From Voacanga thouarsii (lineage: Eukaryota > Streptophyta > Magnoliopsida > Gentianales > Apocynaceae), in assembly GCA_026120185.1 (NCBI GenBank), contig JANUWF010002024.1, forward strand, positions 186,001 through 250,000: DNA of 64,000 bases, given 5' to 3'. A program made the position numbers and the translations under genes. This document shows positions 11,805 to 23,907 of this stretch, piece by piece. The stretch's first letter is position 1; every line of letters starts with the position of its first letter. Under the pieces are notes generated by a model. It did not search any database. It was not told the origin of the DNA and saw nothing but the letters and a program-made list of their open reading frames with translations.

Positions 11805-11815
11805 TATAACGGTTA
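11805..11815 (+). promoter_or_regulatory. Second MSA-like element, one mismatch
   Basis: The plus strand reads TATAACGGTTA, matching the MSA consensus YCYAACGGYYA at 10 of 11 positions. It lies 181 bp upstream of the same ATG in the opposite orientation to the first. MSA elements often occur in pairs in G2/M promoters. Confidence 0.45.
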
Positions 11816-11849
11816 CAACTTTTGAGGCACATGGGCTTCACGTGCGCCT

Positions 11850-14120
11850 ATGTTGTCGGTTTTGGACAAGCAATTTATGTTGGTTTCTTCCTTTTTCTTT
11901 TTTTTAAGGGGAAAAAGTAAAAAAAAAAAAAAAATCAGCAATATATTTAAATTAAAATTTATTTTTTGTCCACGCAGTTCGCGGGATTTATTGACCTTTA
12001 TAGCGCCATTTTGTTTAATAATCTTTTTAGCACTAAACAGTTTCCATTATTTTCATAAACTAAAATATAATTATCAAGATGTCATTAAGGTATATTTGGA
12101 TAATAATTCTTTCGAGATAAATTTATTTAAATATAATAAAAATTTAAAAAATATGTATATGTAGACAAAGAGTTTTGAAAAAAATATATTTTATTTGATA
12201 AGATTAAAAAAAATATTTTTTAATCTTGATTAATTAAAATAAATATATAAATAAATATAATTATTTTTTAATTAATTCAATTGAGCCATCATTAGAAGTT
12301 TATTAAATCCAATATATTATAGAATTGGATTGTTAAAATTGGACTATTGTTAATGGTCTATTTCATATAATCTAATATATTATGGATTAAATGAAATTGG
12401 ATTAGACCCGTAGTTAGATTTTTTGAGAATCTTCTTAGCCAAATATGATGTAAATTTATAAAATTGCGCTAAATAAAATTCAACTCGAGGTATCTCAAGC
12501 CTAAGTTCATTAGAGTTTGTTAGGAAGCTTCTTAAAAATCCCACATCAACTGTTTATACTAAAATTAAAGATTTTTTTTGCTTATAAATGGGGTTCCCCC
12601 ACCCCAAGATTCAAGGCATTTTGAAACATCATTAACAAAGTTATCTCAGGAGCTTCAACTTCAATAGTATTGAAGCTTCAACATTAAAAGTTCAGAATCT
12701 TTATCAAATCAAGATTCAACATTAATTGAAAGTTCAGAATCAGAATCTTCATCAAATAGTGTTCGTTATCAAACTTAATTTGTAGACTTGAAATTTATCG
12801 TATACAGTAATGACAAGCTGGGTTGAAGTGGAATCAGACAGAGAGATATGATATGTTTTGAGTATATAACAATTTTTGAGAAATAAAAATTATTTAAATT
12901 ATAATTATTTTAAATTAAATTAAAATTTTGAATTGAGATGAATTCAATCCTTTTCATCTTTATTATGTAATTTTAAATAAAAAATTTGAGATTGAGTGAC
13001 AAATTATATGTTATAATATAATATTATAGTTTTTAAAAGTTTTTTAGAATAAAAGATACATTTTTTAAAAGATTTTTATAAAAAAATTTAATAAAAAACT
13101 AGGTTTTAAAAAGTTTCGAAAAGTGAACGCCACCTACGATCCCCTTAATTCCGTCCATGTTAAAAAGTGAACTTTTTACGTTTGACTTGATTTTTTCCCC
13201 CTAGAATATGAAGATTATATTAATTAAAGCAGAATAATCTTGCTCCGAGGAAATGTTTTACAAAAGGCTTGCCGAAACGAATAGTAAGGGTCTGTAATGT
13301 AAATAAACATTTTTTTTTTTTGGGTTGGAGGAGAAAGCATGTTAAGTTACCTATGCAGACATTTTATTTTTACGAGCCTTTAAGATATGTTGTAAGGGAC
13401 TTCAATCCCCTACAAAACATCGTGAAAAGTCTGATAATCTTAGCCTTTTTTTTTTCTTTTTCTTTTTCGTAATTATAAATTTCAAATTTGGAAATTAAAA
13501 ATCAGATATAATGAAACCCCCTACGTGGAATTGAAGCCTTGGGAGGAGATGAAACTAAACTACGGAAAAGAGAGTAGCCATGGATAGAAACAGAGAAATC
13601 AAGATAGAGATTAAGAGTTAGATTGCGAGTTAAAAAAAAAAAAAACACACACACACACACACGAGATATTTTAAGTGGGGAGGAAGAAGAGAAAAAAAAG
13701 TGAAATGATTTATATTTAATATTATTTAGAAGTTTAAGAAAGAAAAAAAAAGAATTAATCCTGTTCATTTGGGAGTTAAAAGAGAAAACAGAAAAGAAAA
13801 AAAAAGACTATTTTAAACGACCATTTTACAAAACTAACCTTCATAGCCTTAATATGCTCTTTTCTAATACCAGGCTTATGTAGGCAAATTTTGTAAATGA
13901 CTGAGGATCCATCTGTTTCTCTCCACAATTAGAGGGAAACGGTTCTGCACAATTAGAGGGAAATTTTTGTCATCCTGCATAATTCCTTTAGTTTGCTAAT
14001 TCTATTATCATGTTAGTCTTTCTTTATTGTTTTTACTCTTCCGTTCCTATATATATATAGAGAGAACTCACAATGTAATTATTATTGAATTCAATAAAAT
14101 TATTCCCATTTAATGCTGGG
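11850..14120. other. AT-rich intergenic DNA with a possible degenerate LTR at about 12410-12800
   Basis: No gene is visible. Around 12530-12650 the sequence has an AAATCCCACATCAACTG block, then a CTTATAAATGGGG (TATA-like) block, a CCCACCCCAAGATTCAAGGCATT leader-like block and short direct repeats of an AAAGTTCAGAATC motif at about 12690-12745. This looks like the promoter and R region of a decayed plant LTR, but no ends or TSD could be fixed. A CA microsatellite lies at 13645-13661. Confidence 0.35.
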
Positions 14121-14255
<135 letters not shown>

Positions 14256-14338
14256 GTTGTGGTGGTTGTTGTTGTTGTTGTGTAGTTTGATTTGTTAATC
14301 TATTGTGATTTTGTTAAACTTTCCTACTACAATTAGTT

Positions 14339-15401
14339 TGTTTGACAGATTAAAAATAAAAAGTTCAACAAACCCAACAAATTGGTAACGTAATTCGGTT
14401 ATCAACACATTTACGTTTGCGAATTCTAAACTAGTAAAAAGATTCACTAAAACTTTAATCAAAGTTATAAGGATAATCTTTATCTCAAATCACCATGTGA
14501 TCCCTAGTGAATTTTAACAGAACACAGCCCAAGGTCCGTTTGATACTGCCAGAAGATCTTTATTGAACTAACCTATTTGATTGAACAACCTTCAATCCAT
14601 ATTACTGTAACTTAGCATGTCATTGTTTGATTCTAAAAACCTTTCTACCAAAAAGATTTTTGATTTGTAAAATAATGATTCAAGTACTTCATAAAGATAA
14701 CAATTGTTTAAGTAGTAAACTTGAATCGCTAACATACACTTTAACAAAGAGTATTAGGAAGCTTTATCAATTGCGTATACATAAAAAATCACTCAGAATA
14801 TGAACACGAACTCCTCACATTACAACTCGACCAACTTTACAAAGAATGCCCTCTTTGATTCGTGCAACCCCCTTCCTTCTTTTTCATAGCTTCTTTGTCC
14901 ACTTCTTTATACTTGTGAATAGAGTTATTATTTCCTTGCTGAATTACAAGACTGCCAAAGATTTCTTTTCCACGTCTCCTAAATCCCTGCAGTCCCTAGA
15001 ATACTTGGATTCCAATTCCTCCGTTAAGATCTTTATTAGATTCTCTCTAAGATACTCTCTAGATTTTAGGACTTTGGTTTCCAAATCCGCTTCAACTTAT
15101 TTATGCGTCAAACTTTTCTAATATCTTTGTTTCCTACACTGACATAAAAAACACTTTCAGTTTGTGAAGAACTCTTACTCTTTTGTCACACAGAGACTCG
15201 TCGGTCGACAACTTTGTCCTTACCATATTTGGTAACATAAGTAGTGCAGAATTATGGATATTCAAGTAGTGATAGGGAAAATAGTCAGTAAATCATCCCT
15301 AATTACTATTACAAAATACAAATAAAACTTGTTCTAGTAGAATTCAACATAATATATCAATGTTCCAGGCCAAACCAACAAGCACAAAAAAAAAAAAAAA
15401 A
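14339..15401 (-). other. Non-coding; possible decayed 3' LTR of the Sirevirus-type element
   Basis: No gene is seen. The position is where the minus-strand Sirevirus-type element that continues at 15402 and 36419 should have its 3' LTR. The sequence starts TGTTTGACAG and is followed on the right by a poly-A run and CTCCCCCT, the complement of a polypurine tract. I could not find a second copy to confirm LTR borders. Confidence 0.25.
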
Positions 15402-15591
15402 CTCCCCCTGAATGAATGTAACAAGCAGCTACAACAGAACCTCCAACATGCTCCACAACAACTCCCACTTTTTGGATTAAACAAATGCCAATCAAAGTTC
15501 AGAAAAAGAGAGCAGATCAATCTAAATATGCTGCGGGGTTGCTAACATAGTGTCAAGCTTGCTCAAAATGGCATCAACAGAAGTTACTAAC
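15402..15591 (-). pseudogene. Terminal fragment of Sirevirus-type env-like ORF, with polypurine tract
   Basis: Read on the minus strand, this is the continuation of the env-like ORF at 36419-38169 beyond the inserted Tat element. The near-identical 5-bp sequences CTAAC (15587-15591) and CTAAT (36419-36423) flank the insertion. A short stretch with a DAILSKLDTML-like block is readable before stops. It ends at AGGGGGAG (complement of 15402-15409), a polypurine tract of the kind repeated near the 3' end of Sireviruses. Confidence 0.45.
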
Positions 15592-16299
15592 TATTGACGT
15601 CAACTTTGCCGAGCCGACGCAACAGTTACTTCGAGCCGATGCCGATTTGATAAATGAGGACGAGCCGATAAAGTCAACCTTTTCGAACAGCCGATAGCCA
15701 TGGTCAACATCAGCACCGCGGAGCCGATAAGAAAGAACAAATAGAATCCTGATCTTTCAGCGCAAGGGACTCTGCACGATCGTTGGGAACATTCTTAGGC
15801 CAGAAGAAACTCCACGATCTGTTCGTGGTTCACTTGCAGCAAGTATAAAAGAGGAACATCGCCCACAAGGAGAAGGGATCAAACCATCAAATCAGCAAAG
15901 TTCAATTTCATTTTCTTTTTCCTCATCATCATTTCCAGCTTTCTAGTCTAGGATTTTGTTTCTTTACAGCTTTCTTACTACTTTGTTCTAGTTTCCCTTT
16001 ACCAGCTTTGTTTACAGTCTTTTTTACAGTTTTCGGTTCATACTTTCGATATCAGCTTTTTTCTGTACTTTCCGTTGAGATGATCAGTATAAATATCATT
16101 CCATGTTCCAGAAAAGTCCTTCCGTTTAGCCTTCTCAATTGACCTTCTTGAGCCCTTTCTTTAGTAAGCTCAAGGAACCCGGTCCCTGATTCAAAAAAAG
16201 GTCCGATACCATTTGCTGTTACTCCTTGTCGGATCATTTGTGTTTGTCGGATACGAAGCCGATTTCCGTTTGCATCGGTTCCTTATTTTGATAGCAACA
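15592..16299 (+). repeat. Tat element 5' LTR
   Basis: Direct repeat of 35712-36418. It has TATAAAAG at 15844-15851 as a likely core promoter. Six GCCGAT or GCCGAC hexamers are packed in 15613-15728 upstream of that TATA box. The LTR ends TAGCAACA at 16299. The sequence after it (about 16300-16325, TTAGCACGCTCAGTGGGACC) occupies the primer-binding-site position, but I do not assign a tRNA. Confidence 0.92.
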
Positions 16300-16364
16300 C
16301 AGATTAGCACGCTCAGTGGGACCCGAAGGTCAGTATTCGTATGCTATTGCGGTCAGGATGCATA

Positions 16365-19300
16365 ATGGCGAGTAATCCACAACAACCACAGGCACCGGAG
16401 ACATTTGAGCGACCCCCAGTCCGTGCCCTCTGGGGAGTCTTTGATCCGGCGGTTACCAGTGGAACTCAGGGTACTACTGGGGAGTAAGGGGGCAGTCCTC
16501 ACCCCCGGCGTCTCAGTCGATGTCCACCTCACTAACTGCCATTCGACATACTATGGAACAGTGTACTGGTGAACTCTTACAAGAGCTTATTCCACAGTTT
16601 GCTACTATTTTTTTGACTTTTGCTTCAGAATGAGCTACAGCAGTTTGCGCAGAGACAAAGTATGCAACCTTTCACTCAGCCCTCGGGGTACCCTGTACCA
16701 GGGACCAACATGGCACCAGCACACCCCATCCCATCGGCTGATGTTGCACCTACTTATGGCTCAGTACACCTCTTGCGAAGAGACACATCATTCCCAGCCA
16801 CTGGGGGGCACCAAGCTCCAGGAATGGTGAGTCAAAACATGTTCCCAGCCGAAGCATTTCCTGGCAGAAGTCTGGGCCTAATAGCAGGGTTACCAATGAC
16901 ATATGAAGCGGTCCCCACCTATGCTAGGGGAAACATGCCACCTTTCGGGGGGCAATCGCATTACCCTGCGCCGTACCCTCCTGTACATCCGTCAGTCACA
17001 GCGGCTAACTCAGGGCAGGGCACCGGCAGCACCGAGCCCTTCATAGGGCAAGGTCCCCGGCCTGTCATGTAAAGCCCCTCACCTCAGTTTCAACAGACGT
17101 ACCAGCCGATGGATATGGTAATGCGGCAGACACGAGATCGGCTCATATACCAAAAGCCTTACCCCGAATGGGTGGATTCCATGGCCGTGCTCCCTCGAAG
17201 GTACAAGTTGCTAGAGTTTTCAACATTTTCTGGCGAAGACAATAAGTCCACCATAGAACATATCGGAAGATTCACAGCACAGTGTGGTGAGTTGGGAAAC
17301 AATGACTAGCATAAGTTATAACTGTTCTCGTTATCATTGACAGGAGTAGCGTTCACATGGTATGCCAATCTAATGCCTAATTTCGTATATTCTTGGGTGG
17401 ACATGGAAAGAATGTTCCACCTGTTAGAATTCGTGGACTCCTAAACGCGGAAAACATCCACGAATCCCTCCCGAGGACCCAAGTAAACGATTAAGATGAT
17501 TTAAGGTTTAAGAATTACCTCTGGTTGCTGTAATCGAAATCCTTCGATTCTGATTGCGCTGTTGTACGTTCAACCCGAACAATCACCAGACGCTGCAGTA
17601 TGTGAACGTCCTCTATCGGATACACACCGCGAACTCACTCGATACCCAGAGAGTGCTAACGCCTAGGGTTTGAGAGGTTTTTTTTTTCTTTTCTGGTAGA
17701 GAATGGCACGAATGTTCTCAACCGAAAAATTTGACTATTGAAAAGACGGCTAGGGTTTTCTTAAAAACCCCCGAACCTCTTAGAGTCCAACCCTAATAAT
17801 ATCTTATCATATTCTAATTTAAATTCAAATTAAATTTAAATTGATATGATAAGATTCTGCCATTATCTCGGTAATTTAACTAATTAATTTACCGAGTCAG
17901 ATTCTTATAATCTGGACATCATCCAGATACATCGAATGTGGACATATTTCCAGATTCATTATATCTGGTTAATTTTCTAAGTACGGTTAACTTAGACATA
18001 TTTCCAGATTCATCGAACCTGGTCACCAGAAAAATAACCTAACAAGTTCGCTTATTGTGTGACCCTATAGGTTTATTTAACACTGGCAGTGTGCCTAAAT
18101 CATATTTAAATGGCCCACAAGTTATAAGCGGTTTCTAGCAAAATATTATAACTATCCAGGTTAAATCGGTGATCTCTTTGAACCAAACCATAATTTTATA
18201 TTTAGTCCTTTTGTCACACGATATTCAGATTAAGCATAAGGCACGGAGCATGTCATCCTTATTAAGCTTAATTAATTATTTCTTGATTTTATAGTAGACT
18301 ATTCAAACAAATGATATCATTATCTTAGATTGATATATTTGAGCACGGCCATGCATTTTTAACAGTCTAACTTATCAAGGGGCCCATGGATATCTCTCCC
18401 ATAGCTGAGAGGGACAAATTCCTTCACAATCAATCATATTCCTCTCCTTGATTTATTCTATATCCAACAGTAGTCTAATTTATTATCTGGTTAAAGATAA
18501 TTTTAGACAATGTCAAAATATAGAATTTATCAAGTAGGAAACTATGATGAATTTAGGTCGAAGGACTTTCAATATTATTATGGCTAGAAAGTACTTATGA
18601 CATATTCCATGAAGTACTCTCATAGTGGGTCATGTCCAATACAATGTTCTCTAACATTTATTTATGTCTTGACTCGATATCACAAATATCCATGGCCAGT
18701 AAAACATAGCCATCAAGTCACAAACATACTAATCTTAATTTATTATTATTCCAATAATAATAATCGATCAGGGACAGTTTTAGAATAGTCATTGTATTCA
18801 TTGTAGGATTTTACTATCAAGTCACGTACTTGATGACCAACAAAACAAAACTCACTATTCATGGAAAGGAAAGCCTCATATTATTATATAAAACATAATG
18901 ACAATAGTATAAGTACAAATTGACTCTAGGGCATATCCCCAACACCACCAACGTTTCTTTAAGCCTATACCGAAAGTTTCCATTACAGACCTTTTGACAA
19001 TCAAGCAAAAGGGATGAGAAAATGTGGCGGATTTTATCAAATGTTTTCGACAAACCAAGTCTAAATGTACAACCCATTTGCCTGAAACAGAGTGTGCATG
19101 AATCGCCATTAGTAGGATGCATCCGCAGCTCAAAGAACGACTCATTCTCCAAGACTTCTCGAATTTATCTCAATTATTATCTCATGCTCTTCGAATAGAA
19201 GAGATGATCAAAGAGAAAGAGAAGAGACGTTTTGTTAAGTTCTCTCATGGCCAGACAATGATATCCGTCATAGATGATATTAACGAGGAGGAAGCAGAGC

Positions 19301-19810
19301 AGGCCGGTGAGGTGATGGCAGTAGAGTTGGTAGAGGGCGCTTCCTATATGTGTCCTCACTTGAAACCCGGCAAGGGAAAGGAGGAAGTGGCCACATCAGG
19401 AACCACCTATTTTTTTGACGTTTCAAAAGCGGAACAAATCTTCGACCAATTGGTGGCAGACAAACAAATTTGCTTGGCTTATGGACACAAGATTCTCAAT
19501 CTAGAGGAATTGAAAGGGAAAAGGTATTGTAAATGGCATAACTCTTTCTCTCACAGTACTAACGGTTGCATTGTCTTTAGGAACATCATTCAGAAGGCTA
19601 TCCAGGATGGGAGACTGAGGTTTGTAGATAAAAAGGAAGAGATTTTGGTAGAAACCGATCCCTTTCCGTTAGCCGATGCGCACATGTTGCAAATAATGCA
19701 TGGGAAACATGAAGAACATGTAGGGAACAAAAAGCATGGGGAAACAGGGGAAGCATTCCAGAGATTGGACGGCAAACCGTCGGTTTTCACCCGTTTATCT
19801 CCTCCATAGC
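16365..19810 (+). pseudogene. Tat gag, broken and split by a solo LTR
   Basis: ATG 16365 opens a Pro/Gln-rich N-terminus that soon meets TAA. Gag-like blocks continue at 16620-17072 and 17109-17309, with a YPEWVDSMAVLPRRYKL-like block followed by a FSGEDNKSTIEHIGRF block. A segment including GVAFTWYANL runs up to the solo LTR at 17422. After 18944 the frame resumes with the conserved gag helices (ENVADFIKCF, LPETEC, MHPQLKERLI) to about 19810. In-frame stops include TGA near 19015 and 19095. Gag forms the virus-like particle of the element. Here the N-terminal stops, indels and the LTR insertion abolish it. Confidence 0.82.
17422..18944 (-). mobile_element. Solo LTR of the Ty1/copia family, reverse orientation, TSD CCACC
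   Basis: The plus strand starts TGTTAGAATTCGTGG and ends CATATCCCCAACA, the reverse complement of the LTRs at 25749-27199 and 32646-34102. The perfect 5-bp duplication CCACC flanks it at 17417-17421 and 18945-18949. It is 1523 bp against 1451 and 1457 bp for the element LTRs, partly because a GACATATTTCCAGATTCAT block occurs twice (near 17941 and 17996). No internal region is present, so the element was lost by LTR-LTR recombination after landing in gag. Confidence 0.93.
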
Positions 19811-21740
19811 AAGGAAGGGAAACTAACAGTGCAGGTACCCCAAAAGGAAACGTTTCTGCATAGCCGCTATTCCCGACCAACAAAAACCCAAAAGAGGAGA
19901 GAGCAGCGGAAGCGGGCGCAAGAAAGGCGACTATTGGATACCTGGGTTGAAGAGCGACTGGGCCCAGATAATGGCCAAAATATGCTTAGCATCTTGCCGT
20001 CAAGCTTCCGAGCTACTTCTTATCAGAAATCCATGGAAGAGGATTTTCATACTGAAGAAAAAGCCGCCATGGAGCTGGTAGATGTTCAGATTCCCCTAGA
20101 GGGGATGCTTTTTCCCATTCCGACAGCCCAAAATACTAACCATCTCAAGCCCTTGTACATCAAAGCCCATGTCAATGGCAAGCCACTTACTCGGGTTTTT
20201 GTTGATGGTGGAGCCGTTCTAAACGTAATGTCTTTCTCCACCTTGAAACGGCTGGGGAAAGACAAGTTGGATTTGTCCCCTACTGATGTGCAGATAGTCA
20301 ATTTCACTAGAGAAGCGACTGCGGCAGAAAGAGTGATCACTTGTGAAGTCACAGTCGGGTCCAAAACCAGTAAAACGGTCTTTTTTATAATTGATGTAAA
20401 GCCAGCCTATTCTGTTTTGTTGGGCAGGGATTGGATTCATGCAAACCGTTGCGTACTGTCCACTTTACACCAGATGATGTTGATCTGGGATGGGGAGCAG
20501 GTGGAGCAAATTCCAGTTGATCCTAATCCGTTTTCAACTAAAATCCACATGAACGAGGCTCTGTTCTATCATCTGACGTTTGATCCAAGCCAATATGCCA
20601 AGCTGACAATGGCCCATAAATTGATCACTACTGAGGAACCAAGAGGCTTACGACCGGAAAATCCAGAAGTCCGACGAGCTTCCGACTTCATTGCTCAAGA
20701 TCCATTGATAGAAGTAGATATAGGAGAAGCAAGGGAGAACAGAACAGCCAAGGTGAGTTTACACTTGACTATGGAGCAAAGGGATAAGATAACATGTCTA
20801 ATCCGCAAGTACAAAGACTGTTTTGCATGGGACTATCATGAGATGCCAGGATTGGATCGAGGCATTGTGGAACATCGCTTACCTGTGAAAGAAGGCTTTA
20901 GACCCCATAAACAGCCAACAAGACGATTTAACCCTGCATTGCTACCCAGGATCAAGGAAGAGATGGAGAGATTACTTCGGTGCGGATTCATCCGTACATG
21001 CCGATATGCAGAGTGGGTATCTAACATTGTGCCGGTCATTAAGAAGAACGGTCAGCTGCGTGTTTGCATAGATTTCAGAAATGTGAACTTGGCCACTCCG
21101 AAGGATAAGTATGCTATGCCGATGGCTGACATGTTGGTAGTTTCCGCTGCGGGTAACTAGTTTCTAAGCTTTATGGATGGCTATTCAGGGTATAACCAGA
21201 TATTTATAGCTGAAGAGGATACGCACAAAATGGCTTTCCGTTGCCCAGGGTCTATTGGTTTATTCGAGTGGGTGGTCATGCCATTCGGCTTGAGGAACGC
21301 TGGGGCCACCTTTTAACGGGCCATGAACCTCATCTTCCACGACTTTATCGGCAGCATCATGGAAGTCTACATAAATGATTTGGTCGTGAAATCCCCCAGG
21401 TTCCTTCAACACTTGGTAGACTTGGAGCAAGCTTTCCTCTGGATGCGTCGGCACCATTTGAAGATCAATCTGGCTAAGTGTGCTTTTGGAGTTATGGCCG
21501 AAAATTTCCTTGGGTTCTTAGTACACCAGAGGGGGATTGAGATAGATCAGAACAAGGCTCAGGATATCCTACAAGCAAGACCACCTCAAACGAAGAAAGA
21601 ACTACAAAGTTTCCTGGGGAAAATAAATTTTTTATGGCGGTTTTTGACAAACGCCGCAGGTAAACAAAAGGTATTTTCGCCATTGCTGCGATTGAAGTCA
21701 TCTCAGGAATTTATTTGGCAACCTTAGCATCAGGCAGCGT
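19736..21740 (+). pseudogene. Tat pol, protease and reverse transcriptase part
   Basis: An open frame of 474 codons (to 21160) carries a retropepsin-type region around 20170-20490 with a VFVDGGA motif and later SVLLGRDW, and the first part of RT (GFIRTCRYAEWVSNIVPV, then VCIDFRNVN). After a TAG the RT continues with FLSFMDGYSGYNQI (about 21162-21200), MPFGLRNAGATF, a TAA, and the catalytic box at 21368-21379. The box reads Tyr-Ile-Asn-Asp, where plant Ty3 elements have Tyr-hydrophobic-Asp-Asp, so one metal-binding Asp is lost. RT ends with the FLGFLVHQRGIEID block near 21510-21550. RT and protease would copy and mature the element; three or more stops and the active-site change make this copy dead. 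Confidence 0.88.
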
Positions 21741-22160
21741 TTGATCAAATAAAGGTAGCTCTATCACATCCACCAGTGTTAGCACTTCCACATAACCGGT
21801 TGCCCATGAAGTTATATATCTCAGTTGCGGATGAGTCTATCGGTAGTTTGCTGGCTCAGGATGACCAAGAAGGAATAGAAAGGGCAGTATACTACCTTAG
21901 CTGGAATCTATCGGATACGGAGACCAGGTACACTCCTATTGAAAAGCTATGCTTATCTCTCCATTATGCATGCACAAAACTGGAGCATTACTTGTTGTTT
22001 AGGGAAGTACATGTACTCTGTAAGATAGATCTAGTCAAATTCTTGTTGAATCGCCCTTTATTGAATGGGCGATTGATGAAATGGGCCATCAAATTACATG
22101 CTTTTTCTCTAACGTATGTGCCACTGAAGGCAGTAAAAGGACAAGCCATTGTAGATTTTT
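21740..22160 (+). pseudogene. Tat pol, first RNase H domain
   Basis: Typical Ty3/gypsy RNase H blocks follow RT: LYISVADESIGSLLAQ (about 21811-21860), a YYLSWNLSDTETRYTPIEKL block, and a KLEHYLLFREVHVL block near 21980. A TAG near 21727 separates it from RT. It removes RNA from the RNA/DNA hybrid during reverse transcription in intact relatives. Confidence 0.82.
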
Positions 22161-22217
22161 TAGCTGAACATCATTCACTGGAGATACCACAAACGGATGA
22201 AAACAAGCCACAAAGGT

Positions 22218-22590
22218 GCGTTTCTTTGATGGCTTAAGCACCCAACGGAAGGCTGGTATTGGCCTGGTTCTAGAATCTCCGAGTATACAGCAGGGCCAGG
22301 TTCACTTTGAATTAAAGAAGGGGACAACTAACAATTAGGTGGAGTACGACGCCCTGTTGTTAGGGTTACGAATTTTGAAGGCACTGGAAGCTCGAGCAGT
22401 CAGAATTATAGGAGATTCTCAAGTGGTTGTTCAACAAATAGTAGGAGATTATAAATGCACTGCCCCATTATTGTTGGGTAAGTTACAGGAGGTAAAAGGA
22501 CTATTGCAGCACTTCCAGGAGGTTATTCTAGTTCATGTTCCCAGGACAGAAAACCGAAATGCTAATGATTTAGCTTAGCTAGCTTCAGGT
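22218..22590 (+). pseudogene. Tat pol, second (archaeal-type) RNase H domain
   Basis: A second RNase H-like fold follows the first: an FFDG block near 22220, a QRKAGIGLVLESP block, VEYDALLLGL at 22339, IIGDSQVVVQQ near 22411, and VPRTENRNANDLA ending at 22578. The four acidic positions (Asp in FFDG, Glu in VEYDA, Asp in GDSQ, Asp in NANDLA) are all present. TAG stops precede VEYDA and follow NDLA, and the start is in a shifted frame. Presence of this extra domain between RNase H and integrase is the main evidence for the Tat lineage. Confidence 0.82.
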
Positions 22591-22779
22591 TTCAGGAAAG
22601 CTATGATGTGCCAACAAATAGCGGAGACAGAGCATCAGGAAGATTGGCGACATGAGATCATTGATTATTTAAGAAACCCGACCGGGCAAATATCCTGAGA
22701 GGTGAAATGAAAGGCCCTCAGCTTTACAGTTATAGGCAATGTTCTGTTTCGACGGAGTCACACTGGGATTCTCTTGAAG

Positions 22780-23907
22780 TGTCTTTCCAAGAAAGAAGCC
22801 CTACGGGCAATGGCGGAAGTACACGGAGGCTTATGTGGAGCACATCAAGCGGGCCCAAAACTGAAATGGACACTCCAACGTCATGGTTTCTTTTGGCCGT
22901 CAATGACTACAGATTGCAATGCTTATGCGAATGGCTGTAAAGCTTGCTAAAAGCAGAGCCCATTGCTGCATACACCTTCCACGGAACTTCATCCGATTAT
23001 TAAACTGTGGCCTTTCTGCGGATGGGCCTTGGATATCATCGGAAAAATCTATCCACCTTCAGCAAAAAGGCATTCATTCATATTGGTGGCAACATATTAC
23101 TTCACCAAGTGGGTGGAGGCGCAACTACTAATCAACGTGACACAAGCAGCGGTCATCAATTTTCTCCGACAAAGCATTCTATTCCGTTTCGGAATCCCAG
23201 AGACAATCACAATGGATCAAGGAACGGTGTTTACAGGGGATCAAGTACGTAATTTTCTAACTCAGTTTAAGGTTAAGTTGCTTCACTCTTCTTCTTACTA
23301 CGCACAGGCCAACGGACAAGCAGAGGCAACAAACAAGACCCTAATCGGCTTGATCTGTAAGGCAGTAGAAGATATTCCAAGGAGATGGCATGAAACATTG
23401 CATGAGGTATTGTGGGCCCATCGGAATGCAGCTAAAACTGCTACTGGGTTCACCCCATTTAAACTAACCTATGGGCAGGATTTTGTGCTACCTGTTGAGA
23501 TATCATTGCAGTCAGCACGGATAGCCTACCAGCATGGTCTAACGGCTGAAGACTATCAGATGGCTTTGGCATTAGGCCTAGACCAAGTTGAGTTGGACTG
23601 CTGGGTGGCCTTGGAGAACATAAAACAACACAAGGAGAAGGTGGCAAGGGCGTACAATCGGAAGGTTCGAGAAAGACGTTTTCAGGAAGGAGACATGGTT
23701 TGGAAGACTATTCTCCCTACTGCTCCAAAAGATCCGAAGTATGGTAAGTGGTCCGCATCCTGGGAAGGCCCATTCTTAGTAACGCAAGTTTTTGATGGAG
23801 GAGCTTACCGCCTGATGACACCCGATGGGAATGAGGTAGGTCGAGCAATTAATGGTAAGTTTTTGAAGCGATACTACCCGACGTTCTGGGAAGGGGCTAG
23901 CGAATAA
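22780..23907 (+). pseudogene. Tat integrase
   Basis: The zinc-binding N-terminus is seen at about 22818-22940 (a VHGGLCGAHQ block, then CNAYANGCKAC) and is followed by a TAA. The long open part, 22963-23907, holds the catalytic core with D in WALDIIGKI, D in ITMDQGTVF and E in GQAEATNK, the WAHRNAAKTATGFTPFKLTYG block, and a C-terminal WEGPFLV.QVFDGGAYRL region ending at TAA 23907. All three catalytic acids are visible. A poly-A-like tract follows. The early stop and upstream breaks prevent a full polyprotein. Confidence 0.88.

Noticed and set aside
18597..18788. ORF repeated at 18597 and 25905 (MTYSMKYSHSG)
   Set aside because: It lies in the LTR of the copia family and is duplicated only because the LTR is.
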